Below, piece after piece: positions 33,601 through 42,300 of a DNA stretch of 64,000 bases; position 1 is the stretch's first letter; each line of letters begins with the position of its first letter. The translations under genes and the position numbers were made by a program. The notes under the pieces were generated by a model. It was not told the origin of the DNA. It was given only the letters and a program-made list of their open reading frames with translations, and did not search any database. This stretch comes from Lates calcarifer (Eukaryota > Chordata > Actinopteri > Centropomidae), in contig NC_066837.1 in assembly GCF_001640805.2 (NCBI RefSeq), positions 16,414,501 to 16,478,500 of the forward strand, read 5' to 3'.

Positions 33601-35851
33601 CCTCTGAAGATTAGCTTCACAGTGTGAGTTTTTATAGACAGTTCTTGGAAATCCAAGTAAGAGGAAAGGAAAATTGAACGTCACTCAACCCAATTTGTTT
33701 CTAGAATATTAATGGTGTCACCGGGTTAGGGGAATAAAAATATGTCACTGTATTTTGTACACACACACACACCCTGGGATTGGAGGGTGATTGTTACCAC
33801 AGTGGAAAAATATCCCACATGGTACAGCTTTTTAAAGGGTCAACTGGAGGAGTGAATTACAAATTTAGGGCTGAAACTAGCAATAATTTCATTATTGATT
33901 ATTTTTTCCACTAATTGATTAATCGTGTCTATAAAATGCCAGACAATAATGAATAAATGTCATTCTCAGTTTCAAAAAGTCCAAGGTTGACACCTTCCAA
34001 TGTCTTATTTTGTCCAGCCAACAGTCCAAAACCTAAAGAAATTTAAAATTATCTAAAATATAATATACTGGGGCTAGAAACAGTTTTATGGCATTTTTGC
34101 TTAAAAATTACTTTAACAATTACATGATAATGAAAATAACTGCAGGTTATTTTTTATCGGTTTTATCGGTTTATTGACATTACTACATTATAATCTTCAT
34201 CTGGATCATACCAATATATGTGTACATATGTGCATTTGTGCTGCATAAATGCTCTGCCTTAGATAAGGATCTCAGAGATCAGTGTGGTTATAATGCCCCC
34301 TCCAGTATGAGATGTGATCCCATTAGCTGGAAACAAAGCCTCTTTACTGCCAGTGATAGGGCAAATCTGTTCCTGCACCAGCCGAGGGAGGGGGAGGGGG
34401 GTATCTCTCCCACTGTCATTTCCGGACTGTCCAGCCAGCTCACGTTCAATACATTTTAGGTGCTGAAGCTATTGATCTGCGCTTCTCTCTCCCACACAAA
34501 CACACACACACTCATTCACTCACATCTGTTTTTAAGTGCATTACACTCCTAAGCCTGTCTGTCAGCACTCACGGAGAGCATGGCGATGTAAAGCCAGCCA
34601 TTTAGTTTTCCAAACAGGAGCAAACAGGCCACTTCACCTCCATTACTGGTGCTTTCATGGCGGAGAAATAGCTTTCTATCTTGGAAAGGAGTGCTTCACC
34701 CTCCATAATATACTATAATGATGTCCTGAGCATCCTCCTGTCCTCTTGTGATTCTTTATTAAGAAATAACTGACCATGTCTGGATCACTGAGGAGGCAAA
34801 TAACAGCAAACTGATTTCAGTGACATCTAATAGAAACAGGTTTATGGAGGTTAAATGCAGAATGAGAGGTTATTCTACTACAAATGATGATAAAAGCAGG
34901 GATCTGAGAATCAAGGTAGTTAGATTGATGAGGTTTGGGTTGATTGCACCCCAATGAAACTGGAGGTCTTTGTTTACTTCAAGTAACCCTCTCTGACCTC
35001 CACCCAACCCCCCAATCCTCTCCCAAAACATCACACAAGCAAACACTGACATCAATTTCCATTCTGAAACAAATGTTCTCCACACCATTATGCCACATGG
35101 CAGAGGTTTTTTTTTTTTGCATAATAAAGGTCAAGTTTGTTTACATTTCCAACCCTCCGCTAGGTCTCTGCCTGGGCTTAACTGATATTCATAAAACAGA
35201 TGATGCGTTTTGAAGAGTTTTGAAGCAACAGGATGTCTGAGCTGCCATGTAAACTCTGTGGATGGAGTTAATGCAAATTGGACTCCAACAAATTACCTAC
35301 CTTTGTTAACATGAAGTTTAATGTCTGAGGTGCAGCTACAATGTAACAGTCCAATAAACACCATGGATTGCATTCAGAGTGGACTATTGCAATGCCCTCT
35401 TCTCACAGAATTAACAGCATGGAGAGTCACCTCCAGCTGTGAAATGTGGTGGTATTTCCTGCAGTTTTTGGAATGGACTGGGCCCATTGTTGCTACTGTA
35501 TAGCTGCAACTATCTGCAACCACACAGATTACAAATATAAGCACAACGTAATGATGTGCTTATAGGATTAAACGATAATGGTATCATGCATCAAGAGATC
35601 TTTGCACCACGCTTGTGTTTAGCCCTGTAAGTCGTGCCTGCATTACTGGATCAGGACATAATAAGAGTCTCCATCCTCACCTGACCAACCTCGCCGATTC
35701 CTCCTGAGCCGTCGATCCGGGGACGCTTGCACTCCGCCCCAGCCGAGTCCACCAGAGCCGCCGCTGTCTGACCGTCAGGCTCGGGGTCTCCGCGCTTCAT
35801 GCCCCGGACAGCTGCAGGAGCGCCGCCCGGGTTTGGATGCACCCCGGCCAT
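4658..35851 (-). CDS. rbfox2: RNA-binding protein fox-1 homolog 2 (Rbfox2), complete, 13 coding exons
   Basis: Nuclear splicing regulator that binds (U)GCAUG near alternative exons through one RRM. Joined exons (5' to 3'): 35851-35681, 29201-29151, 16953-16747, 14762-14592, 14150-14097, 13963-13871, 9940-9853, 9408-9352, 9191-9053, 8421-8376, 5854-5766, 5624-5552, 4702-4658. They total 1284 nt, 427 residues plus stop, with every phase matching. Order: N-terminus with RGMKRG and CKRPR (nuclear-localisation-like), proline run before QNG, glycine run, RRM (RNP2 within [12 protein letters not shown]1 GFGFVTF), then an Ala/Tyr/Gly-rich C-terminus ending [15 protein letters not shown]2 rather than RBFOX1/3 is indicated by the MAEG-type N-terminus, KKM..PY after the RRM, SAVRAxVP.PAIPxYPG and the SRFAPY end. 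The start ATG has a CACCATGG context; an in-frame ATG upstream at 35932 could add 27 residues. The gene covers about half the window, mostly in two large introns. Confidence 0.95.
4703..5551 (-). other. rbfox2 last intron
   Basis: 849-nt AT-rich intron between the YGVGAM exon and the last exon. Mammalian genes have optional exons in this position (encoding NAFAPLTD...), but I see no such sequence here. Confidence 0.7.
5552..5624 (-). CDS. rbfox2: rbfox2 coding exon 12
   Basis: Reads [20 protein letters not shown], then VGAM, to the donor GTAACT. Close to human RBFOX2 [23 protein letters not shown]. Phase 0 out, joining directly to the short last exon. Confidence 0.93.
5766..5854 (-). CDS. 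rbfox2: rbfox2 coding exon 11 (poly-alanine)
   Basis: Reads [17 protein letters not shown], a run of nine alanines, then YSD before the donor GTGAGT. The tyrosine/alanine-rich segment matches the C-terminal low-complexity domain that mediates Rbfox assembly. Confidence 0.93.
5855..8375 (-). other. rbfox2 intron 10
   Basis: 2.5-kb intron rich in G/A on the plus strand (pyrimidine-rich on the transcript), notably 6650-7030. It ends near a (CA)n microsatellite at 7977-8007. No coding exon was recognised; long frames here are low-complexity. Confidence 0.7.
7977..8007. repeat. (CA)n microsatellite with CG interruptions
   Basis: Alternating purine-pyrimidine tract beginning CACGCGCGCG and continuing as uninterrupted CA dinucleotides. 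The CG-rich start makes it a candidate for left-handed DNA; nothing indicates function. Confidence 0.85.
8376..8421 (-). CDS. rbfox2: rbfox2 coding exon 10 (46 nt)
   Basis: Reads [15 protein letters not shown] between the acceptor CTCTCAG and the donor GTAAGT. The family sequence is [13 protein letters not shown], so one alanine is added. Phase 2 in, phase 0 out. Confidence 0.92.
8499..8530. repeat. (CAAAA)n short tandem repeat
   Basis: Five to six copies of AAAAC followed by an A run, in rbfox2 intron 9. It generates spurious open frames on both strands. Confidence 0.8.
8901..8906 (-). promoter_or_regulatory. Rbfox binding motif TGCATG, intron 9, second copy
   Basis: Exact minus-strand TGCATG about 150 nt downstream of exon 9 and 480 nt upstream of exon 10. 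It pairs with the copy at 8943-8948. Confidence 0.5.
8943..8948 (-). promoter_or_regulatory. Rbfox binding motif TGCATG, intron 9
   Basis: Exact minus-strand TGCATG (CATGCA on plus), 105 nt downstream of exon 9. A second copy is 42 nt further on. Motif seen directly; function inferred. Confidence 0.5.
9053..9191 (-). CDS. rbfox2: rbfox2 coding exon 9 (139 nt, arginine/glycine part)
   Basis: Reads [11 protein letters not shown], then [20 protein letters not shown] and PAIPTYPG to the donor GTAAAC. The first alanines come from a (GCTGCA)-like triplet run. The LRGRG-like motif is a conserved RGG-type element of RBFOX C-termini, with R-A replacing R-G-R here. Confidence 0.93.
9352..9408 (-). CDS. 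rbfox2: rbfox2 coding exon 8 (57 nt)
   Basis: Reads [18 protein letters not shown] between the acceptor CTACAG and the donor GTAAGA. Human RBFOX2 has GWKLSPVVGAVYGPELYA. In phase with the next exon as TG-FPYP. Confidence 0.93.
9853..9940 (-). CDS. rbfox2: rbfox2 coding exon 7 (88 nt, 27 nt longer than the usual 61)
   Basis: Reads [14 protein letters not shown], then TTPYSNG, where family members normally splice to the next exon. Here no GT follows that point (the sequence is ACG|GAGAGG) and the exon runs on as EGLATLPY to the donor ATG|GTAGTG. The joined product is ...TLPY-A-GWKLSP, in frame. Confidence 0.85.
13135..13140 (-). promoter_or_regulatory. Rbfox binding motif TGCATG, intron 6, second copy
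   Basis: Exact minus-strand TGCATG, 731 nt downstream of the 93-nt RRM exon. The companion of the site at 13255-13260. Confidence 0.5.
13255..13260 (-). promoter_or_regulatory. Rbfox binding motif TGCATG, intron 6
   Basis: Exact minus-strand TGCATG, 611 nt downstream of the 93-nt RRM exon. It is one of two within 126 nt. Confidence 0.5.
13871..13963 (-). CDS. rbfox2: rbfox2 coding exon 6 (93 nt, RNP1 exon)
   Basis: Exactly 93 nt, phase 0, starting [10 protein letters not shown] (RNP1) and ending VEGRKIE before the donor GTAACT. In mammals the equivalent 93-nt exon is skipped under autoregulation by Rbfox proteins, giving an RNA-binding-deficient isoform; length and phase here would allow the same. 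Two TGCATG motifs lie 0.6-0.75 kb downstream on the transcript. Confidence 0.96.
14097..14150 (-). CDS. rbfox2: rbfox2 coding exon 5 (54 nt, RRM)
   Basis: The 54-nt RRM exon typical of RBFOX genes, reading [18 protein letters not shown] between a TTTTTTCAG acceptor and the donor GTAGGG. It is identical in protein to the mammalian exon. Phase 0 on both sides. Confidence 0.96.
14592..14762 (-). CDS. rbfox2: rbfox2 coding exon 4 (start of RRM)
   Basis: 171 nt, 57 codons. It begins [10 protein letters not shown], has a seven-glycine run, and enters the RRM with [20 protein letters not shown]. This carries RNP2 and the aromatic residue expected to stack on the UGCAUG RNA. It ends FG before the donor GTATGT; phase 0. 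Confidence 0.95.
14763..16746 (-). other. rbfox2 intron 3
   Basis: 2.0-kb AT-rich intron. It holds part of a widespread repeat near 14935-14990 and a half copy of an inverted-repeat element at about 15850-15930. No exon was recognised. Confidence 0.6.
15850..15930 (+). mobile_element. Half copy of the inverted-repeat element family
   Basis: The segment reading CATTTTGGGAAATATATGAT, TCACTTTCTTGCAGAGAGTT and AG..GATGAAT matches the terminal arm of the elements at about 37723-38255, 39843-40280 and 58060-58520. Only one arm is present, so this is a fragment. Confidence 0.55.
16747..16953 (-). CDS. rbfox2: rbfox2 coding exon 3 (proline-rich)
   Basis: 207 nt, 69 codons, phase 0 on both sides. 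It starts GSQDSAGGQ, contains a run of eight prolines before [10 protein letters not shown], and continues as an alanine-rich stretch ending SSLSAQ before the donor GTGAGT. The PPPPQNG core is shared by all RBFOX proteins. Confidence 0.9.
17800..18005 (-). repeat. Dispersed repeat, reverse copy of the 915-1100 family
   Basis: Reverse-oriented relative of the element at 915-1100. TTCATCCTGTAGTTGTTGAA corresponds to the 'ACAACTATTGGATGGATT' motif, and the flanking CATGCTAATGGCTCTGTGAG and TTGAGCTAAATGCTAATGC belong to the same longer fish repeat. Confidence 0.5.
18653..18722. repeat. (TG)n microsatellite
   Basis: About 33 consecutive TG dinucleotides, preceded at 18528-18557 by a second, shorter TG tract. 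Likely length-polymorphic. Confidence 0.95.
21160..21245 (+). repeat. Dispersed repeat, second copy of the 915-1100 family
   Basis: Reads ACTGAAATATGTCAACAACT, ATTAGATGGATTGTCATGAA, then ATTTAGCACACA. It is nearly the same as 925-975 and in the same orientation. Confidence 0.6.
24535..24572. repeat. (GT)n microsatellite
   Basis: Uninterrupted GT dinucleotides, about 19 units, in rbfox2 intron 2. Confidence 0.95.
26189..26221 (-). CDS. Possible alternative first coding exon of rbfox2
   Basis: On the minus strand, ATG at 26221 opens [11 protein letters not shown], followed directly by a strong donor GTGAGT at phase 0. That is the phase needed to enter coding exon 2 (AAT AAC) or exon 3 (GGC TCT). 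An in-frame TGA lies 24 nt upstream, so the frame starts here if it is used. The transcript-side upstream sequence is a long GA-rich tract. RBFOX genes are known for several alternative first exons with short coding tails, but this peptide is not one I recognise. No transcript evidence is visible. Confidence 0.3.
26240..26995. repeat. Strand-asymmetric pyrimidine-rich tract (plus strand) with (TC)n end
   Basis: Roughly 650 bases almost entirely C and T on the plus strand, interrupted by a short mixed segment near 26890-26935 and ended by an uninterrupted (TC)n at about 26944-26994. It opens several long but meaningless frames rich in Leu/Pro/Ser on plus and Arg/Gly/Glu on minus. Confidence 0.85.
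29151..29201 (-). CDS. rbfox2: rbfox2 coding exon 2 (51 nt)
   Basis: Acceptor TTTTTCAG, then 17 codons reading [17 protein letters not shown], then the donor GTAAGG. It aligns with the human exon piece NEPLTPGYHGFP. Phase 0 on both sides, so it can be skipped without frameshift. Confidence 0.88.
30587..30637. repeat. (CA)n microsatellite
   Basis: About 25 uninterrupted CA units, followed by interrupted CA to about 30652. Confidence 0.95.
31056..31076. repeat. Run of 21 G
   Basis: Homopolymer of G on the plus strand flanked by GGCGG-like sequence. It could form a G-quadruplex; homopolymers of this length are also prone to assembly length error. Confidence 0.9.
32100..32330 (+). repeat. Dispersed repeat, 'GGCTGCAACTAATTATTTTC' family
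   Basis: Begins GGCTGCAACTAATTATTTTC, then ATTATCGGTTAATCTGCAGA, and continues through AAAATGTCCAAGTTTCCAGC to AACAGTTCAAAACCAAGGC. The same succession of blocks occurs at 33868-34160 and 56527-56880. Confidence 0.6.
33868..34160 (+). repeat. Dispersed repeat, second copy of the 32100 family
   Basis: Begins AGGGCTGAAACTAGCAATAA and shares the internal blocks AAAAAGTCCAAGGTTGACAC, then CCAACAGTCCAAAACC, and a terminal TAATGAAAATAACTGCAGGT with the 32100-32330 copy. Confidence 0.6.
35585..35590 (-). promoter_or_regulatory. Rbfox binding motif TGCATG, intron 1
   Basis: Exact minus-strand TGCATG, 91 nt downstream of the exon 1 donor of rbfox2. Motif seen directly; use is inferred. Confidence 0.4.
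35681..35851 (-). CDS. rbfox2: rbfox2 coding exon 1 (start codon)
   Basis: 171 nt, 57 codons, starting [10 protein letters not shown] and ending GIGEVGQ before the donor GTGAGG. The start sits in CACCATGG, a very good vertebrate context. RGMKRG at residues 16-21 and CKRPR at 41-45 match the basic motifs of the long mammalian RBFOX2 N-terminus. The frame is open upstream to ATG at 35932, so a longer start cannot be excluded. Confidence 0.9.
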
Positions 35852-37200
35852 GGTGTCCAGCTCTCTATCCCGGTCCATGAGACCCCGGGACACAGGCAGC
35901 ATGATTGATGCAACGTCGGTCGACATTAACATTTAAAAATCTTCTTTTGTCCCCTCTCTTGAGCTAAACTGGGGGCTAAAACAGAACTGTCTAATCTTGT
36001 GCACCTTTGTGCTTAAAATCCAGCCTCTGGTGGATTTTGCTGTGCAGTTAAAACAGTCTTTTACAGCTGCCAAGTAGCCTTCACTGTGTTTCCTACTGGG
36101 CCTTTGTATGACCCCCTAAAGAGTTGATGTATCTGGAAATGTTTTGGCTCCCTGGTTAAGCAATTTAATCTTAACGCCGCGTTTGGTTTTAAAAACAAAC
36201 GGCCCATAAACGCTACCTTTAACTTACTGCAAAACACAGCGGTTCAATTCAAAAAAACGTCCCCCTAAAATACATAAAAGGTTTGTCAGGTTAATTTGCA
36301 GCGATGTAGCCCCCTGTTTGCTGACCGTGTATTTATTTACTGCGGGGCTGCCTGAGAGGCCTTCGTAATTTCAGATCATAACAAACCAATTAAATAAACA
36401 CCGATCAAAACAATGGCTCCTGAGCATAGCCTACCGCCCGATTTCCATTTGCCCTATTTTTATTTTCTCTACGGGAGCCGCCTGATTTAAGAGCACAACA
36501 TCAACATCCTACCGCAACCTCAAGACGAAAAAACCCCCTCAACATGTCTTCCCTGTCGCCTTTTCCTCTCTTATTAGCCACAGACTTGTACCACAGAGCA
36601 GAGGTTCACTGAAAGTCAATCCTCGTCAGGAGCTTTCTCTTCCCCCCATGTTCGTCCGCAAGTCTGCGTTAGAAGAAAAGACGATTTCTATTCCACCCCC
36701 CCTCCCAAAAAAACACACACACACAACAGCCGACGGACGGACGTACGGACGGAGGGGCTGCGGTGTTTCCTTCTCCCTCTCTCGCCTATTATTTTTCTTT
36801 CCTCGCTCCGTTTTCCCGGTGTGTTCTTGTAGCGTGTGTGTTACAGAAAGGAAATTGTCCTCCCTCCCTCCCTCCTCCTACTCTCTTGGTGTAGTCATTC
36901 CCCTCCTCCTATCTTCCGCTCTCCCTTTGAACGCTGAGCCAGGCAGCCATGCAGCCTGCAAATACACGCAGTGTGCCGCAGTGCTTCCATACATTTCACT
37001 TAGGGGAGGTGTGTGTGTGTGTGTGTGTGAGGAGGCTTGGGGGGGTTACGGCCCGGAGACTAACATGCTCATACCGGTCATTCCTAAACCTGTAAATCAG
37101 CTGTTTATTCTGTTCTTTACATTTCCACTGGTGCACAATTCTCCATAGCATATTTCTCAAATCTTGAGTTTCACATACTCCTCGGCTGTTTGAGGTCAGA
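35852..37200 (-). promoter_or_regulatory. rbfox2 5'UTR and likely promoter region
   Basis: Sequence upstream of the CACCATGG start. In-frame ATGs occur at 35932 and further in, with no stop before the main start, so the extension (MLMSTDVASIM...) may be translated. Beyond about 36600 the sequence is rich in CT tracts and CG dinucleotides (around 36700-36830) compared with the surrounding AT-rich DNA, as expected near a promoter. No TATA box is evident; the transcription start is not determinable. Confidence 0.4.
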
Positions 37201-39305
37201 TTACATGGCAGAATATTGAAGGGGTGGGCTTATCATCAAGTCCAGCTCTGGAAGATTTCATTCCTAACTCATTACACAACCATTGCACAGGCCAAGGTCT
37301 TCACACAAGCCCAGCTGTGAGTCATGCAGCATGGAGTACCTTATGTTCCTCTGGCATTTTTATTGCTTGGATGACACCCAGTGGTCAAAGGCTACCAGGA
37401 GAGGCTAATACTTCAAAGGCAATTTGCTGTAGCAAATTACAATACAAGCAAAAGCTGATTTTAAAATCCTAATCCTGACTTCTGAGGCGTTAAATGGTTG
37501 GCTGCCCCCCCGTCCTTACCCCCTCCATTTTTAATCTTACACTGTATGCCAGAGTGTGTTTTACACCCTCTTGGTTCAGATTACTTCACTGTTCCTAAAT
37601 TTCTTATAGTTTTCTTTTTTTTTTTTTTTTTAATTCTCTTTGTTTAATCCTCCCAATTTACAGTGGCTGGATATAAACATTCATCTTATTTCTTCTTTGA
37701 TAACCGGTTACCTTGAGGCAATAGTTCACCATGTTGAGAAATGTACCTCCTTGCCAAGAGCAAATTAAGAAGTTATCTGTTAAACACAAATACAACCACG
37801 GTACAAGAAGTTAGCTTAGCTTAGCATAAAGGCTATAAACATAGGGAAACAGCCAGATAGCTTGAAGACAAGCTCAAAAGCTCACTGATTAACACATTTA
37901 CAGAGGATTATGTGCCAGACTATTTTTTAGCCTGGAGCAGCAACTTTTTTAAGTCTCCACTGGGTTGCCTGGCGTGCCAATGACAAGACTTTAGGAAGTC
38001 ACTGCACCCAGCCAAGGAGTATTCCCAACACATAATCCCCATTATCCATATAAACCACAACTTGTTTATTGGTGAGCTCTGGTAGGCAACCATGTTACCT
38101 TCAGACATAGCTAGGTTAGCCGTTTCCCTGTTTTCAGTCTTTATGCTAAGCTAATTTAACCATGTCCAGACTGTAGCTTCATACATGGCAGATAATGGTG
38201 GTATCAATCTTCTTATTTAAATCTCAGCAAGAAAGCAAATAAGCAGCTTGATTTTCTTTGTGTTACTGTAATTGTTTTTCTTCATTTCTTAACATCAGTC
38301 CTGTTGTACATGTAGCTGAATTACCAACCACTCAAAGCAGGCACCTGCCCTGTACTGCACAGTGGTTTGTAATTTTGTCTGTGAAGAAGAGTAATATGAA
38401 TTATTAAAACACATTAGCTGAGGAAATACAAGCCCTTCAGGGTCATTAAGACAATAAGGGTCTCGCCTTATTAGCTGATCTTGAGGCCTTGTCTTGAAAC
38501 AGGGTACTTGGTACTTCTGATAATGTGCAAAATTATAAATTATTTTGTTCCACTTCTGTGAAGGTTAATCTGGCCATGTTTTTATGATCAAGCTTCAGTG
38601 GACATATTCAAAAATTCCCTGTCAGATGCATTTCCTATACTGATGCGTTGTATCTTATTTCCCTTTAGGGAACATTGGTTATATGCAAAACCTCCTACTT
38701 TTACTGATGTGAACATACTGTATGTTCAACATGAAGGGCAACAAAGAAGGCCAGTCTGAGTCTCAGCACGGCTCAGTCCACAAGGGCCAAGTGTTCATGT
38801 AAACAATGCTGCCTGCCTTTTTTTGACAGAGTGTCACTTCCTGCTGTAAAACCAAGTGGCTGTGAGCTTTGGAACAAAAACATACACACACCCTCTGTGT
38901 CCTTTAAGAGCTTTTATTGGTGGTTAAGTGAGAGATGTCTGAGGCCTGAAAAAAAGAAAACAGAGGAGGTATATTCAGAGTGGAAGTGTAATGTTGGTGT
39001 ATTTCAACAGGAGCTCAGCACAGTTATAGTACTACTTACCAGATCATCATCTTCATCTCAACCAACTTCAAGCATTTTCCATGTCGTAACTGAAAAACAG
39101 GAAATGGATCAGTGTTAATAAATAATTCAAAACTCTCCTCATTACTAAATCATTGTCCTGCTGTCATATGGAACTGAAGCCACTACACGCTCTCAGGCTG
39201 TTTTCAGTGTAATGAGACTCATTCATGGGTGTTTTCATGTGATCTTCCAGAGTTCACGAGGGTGTGGCGGGTGATTTGAGGACAGTGAGCTAATTTTCCT
39301 CACCG
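37201..39305. other. Intergenic DNA between rbfox2 and the ZP gene
   Basis: AT-rich sequence without recognised exons. It includes an inverted-repeat element at about 37723-38255 and a poly-T run near 37615-37632. Part of it may be 3'UTR of the ZP gene, which ends at 39306 on the minus strand. Confidence 0.6.
37723..38255. mobile_element. Inverted-repeat (MITE-like) element, copy A
   Basis: About 530 bp with imperfect inverted arms. The left arm (AGAAATGTACCTCCTTGCCA, AGAGCAAATTAAGAAG) is mirrored on the right by CTTATTTAAATCTCAGCAAG, AAAGCAAATAAGC. Inner arm blocks TTAGCTTAGCTTAGCATAAA and TTTATGCTAAGCTAATTTAA face each other. Related copies lie at 39843-40280 and 58060-58520. No transposase is present, so it is non-autonomous if mobile. 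Confidence 0.65.
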
Positions 39306-42300
39306 TCACTGGCCAAAGCATCCCTCGACACAAGGTCCGTCACGTGGTGAGCAGATTTCAGTCGAACACATGAAGTAGATCTGAGAGGTGAAAGCAGAGC
39401 AGGATTAGATGTAGCGTCCGGTCTCCAGAGTGAGCACAATGTACTATGACAAACAGCTGCTGGCAATTGAGATTTGGCCAGAATTTGCAGTTTACAAAAT
39501 GGCCTCTCCACATCTCCTCGTAATGAATGCTGACTTGAGATTTAGAGATACAGCTGTAAATGGTTTCATTTTCCACTACATGCTTTTGCTGAGTAAAGCG
39601 ATAAACTGTGTGAATTTGCAGTGGGAACAGACGCTTTCACAAATTTACATTCACTTGACAAAATTAGACAAGGGGTCTAAATGCCAACTGCCACCCAAAG
39701 ATAAGACTTTATTAATTACCAGGGAGCAAATTCATAAGCAGTCTGGGCAGACAGCTGCACATCATACTTTTTCTTTCCTTGTTGCAACACATAAAAACTG
39801 TAGAGAAAGTATGCTTAAAGCAACAATTTGACATTAAAAGGGAATAGGATTATTTGCCTTCCTGCAGAGATTTAGATGAGAAGATTGATGCCACTCTTGT
39901 ATCAGTAAAATATGGCACAACAGCCTGTAGCCAATTAGCGTAGTTTGAAAGGAAAACAACTTGCCTGGCTCTGTCTAAAAGGAACAAACACCCTCCTACC
40001 AGCACTTTATAACCCCCGTAAAACCACAGCTTGTAATTCTGACACTTCAGTTTTGTACAGATTAACTTAAGATACCATGTGTTAATTAGCGAGCTTTAGA
40101 GGTGGTTGCAACCAGATCTGTCACCTCTGGACAGACCCAGGCTAGCCGTTTCCCCCTGTTTTCAGTGTTTATGCTAAGCTAAGCTAGGCATCTCCTGGCT
40201 ACAGCTTCATGTTTATCTTACAAACATGAGTGGCACCAATCTTCTCATTCAACTCTTGGCAAAATTCTCCAAAACATCTAACTACTTCATTAAATATTGT
40301 CGCATATGATTTTTTACCATGTCACAGTAGACCACTTCAAGCAGACGACTAGTTCAGAGTCTGCATGATAAGATCAAAATTATTACTACTGTAAAATGTC
40401 TAAAAAAAAAAAAAAAGTAAAAGAACATAATTAATACAGCTAGAGGTCTCTAATATCGCCCTCCCCACCATTATCTATAGAATTTAAAGGTCTCTTCTCA
40501 TCCTTACCTCTTCATCTGGGTCTTTGAACTCACCATCAGGAAGGAACTGGAAGGTGCTGATAGTAAAGCGGCGGGTATGACCCTGCGGAAAGGGTGGTGG
40601 AGGATCAGACAGCACAGCTTGCTGCGGGGCTGGATCCAAAGGGTTGGGACATCTAGAGAGTAACATTGGATTAGTATGCCAACCAGATAAGAGGACAACA
40701 AACAATAAAATATACTTCCCTTCACATTCCCTGTTCTACTTTGAGTTTAAAAAAAAAAACCAAACACTAGAAATGTGATATTTGTGTACAGTAAATCTTC
40801 ACTTCTGTTCCATCCACAATATCTCCCTCCTCTGCTGAGCTCAGTTTTTTGTTTTTGTTTTTCTTCTTGATGTTCACTTCACACAGAAGTTGTTTCAACG
40901 TACCCGTTGTAAAGCAGCACCCACACAGATTTTCCAGAGCGGGGGTAGGCCACACAGAAGTGCACCAGCAGCACCAAACTGGGATCTGGGGCGTTAAGCA
41001 GCCGCACTTCCAGGTAGAGGGGTTTCCCCAGGAGTATCTGCAGGGGCTGGTGATACTGAGGGTAGTAGCTGCTGTACTGAGCGTCTGGGACAAGAGGAGG
41101 TGTATTGGAATAACTGGAGATCATAATAGCAACTTTCACCCACTCAAAATGAGGAGGGAATTCCCCTACAGCTGATCAGCAGAGGTTTGAAGCATTGGTA
41201 TGGTTCTGAGATTTGTTGTTCAGTTATCAGTTTCCATCCATCTAGACTGGAGTAAACTTGAGTTCTCAGAGACAAAAAAGGCACAAAATATTCTCTTTTA
41301 AGTTATACAAAGCAGCTGTTAAGTCTTGAAATAAAGACCATTTACCTTTGGCAATCCTGAGCTGCACTCCGAATACTCCCTGGGTCTGAACTCTAGGTCC
41401 AAGGGTAGGAGTTTTAACCAGGTAGCTCACTGTCAGAACGGTGCCCGGCTGAAACCGGCACTCCACCAACAACCTGAGTATGAGACAGAAAACATGGTAA
41501 TGGAAATCTATGCATAAATGATGGTTGAAAATAAAAGCTGACAGGAAATACCGGGAGAGAGAAGGAGAATGATGACAACAATCCTGTGCTAGAATTTAAT
41601 TGTGGTGATTAAAACATCACCAGATCTCTATGGTATAGTATAAGTATACGTTTTTAAAAAAAAGGTCAGTGTCAGTTAATCTTTAGTAAAATAACAGAGC
41701 TTGTATGAGTTGTTTCAAACCAATCACTACAAAAATATCAGGCCTAAAAATCAGTTTTGGTAGTTTTATCTTATGAACATTCTTCAGCACTATGAAATGG
41801 AGTGACTGAGCTTATCTGGTTTAATGTTTTGTCAAAATCAAATCTCTGCATCCCCCTCCATCCTACACTGATAATCAAAAGCAACATGCTCTGACCTGAC
41901 AGGGGAATCTCTTGTGATGGTACCATAGTTGAGGCTGATTGCTTGAACCTTGTTAATGACCTCCACCATGTAGATCAACGTTTTCCCCACTGTCTGTCAG
42001 GACAGAATTGGACATGCAAGATAGTATAAGTAATAACTTGGGATAGGTCACTTAAAGGATAACACCAGGGTTATTCTGTATTTTTCTGTTGATCAATAAA
42101 TCCCACCACAAGAGCCAAACCAGTCTGTCTCTCAATATGTCCTGATTTCCCTGCCCTGCCTTTTACACAACCCCAAGTCCATTGGTTCCCACTGAAGAAA
42201 AAAAAAATGGGTCAGTTAATCAAAATAAACTACAGTAGCTGTGTTCAATGTAATAAAGGAAGCACTGTGCTTCAAACATGTGTTTTAATTATTTTTGGAT

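Larger units (their letters stand above)
29202..35680 (-). other. rbfox2 intron 1 (6.5 kb)
   Basis: Contains (CA)n at 30587-30637, a 21-base G run at 31056-31076, two copies of a widespread repeat family (about 32100-32330 and 33868-34160) and a TGCATG motif at 35585-35590, 91 nt below the exon 1 donor. No coding exon was recognised. Confidence 0.6.

Noticed and set aside
4658..35851. Assignment as rbfox1 or rbfox3
   Set aside because: N-terminus, KKM..PY, the SAVRA..PAIP.YPG stretch and the SRFAPY end fit RBFOX2; RBFOX1/3 have NTFRAAAPPPPIPAYGG-like sequence and other ends.
36648..37148. 166-residue plus-strand frame near the rbfox2 start
   Set aside because: Driven by CT-rich and (GT)n sequence in the promoter region; no recognised domain and no splice context.
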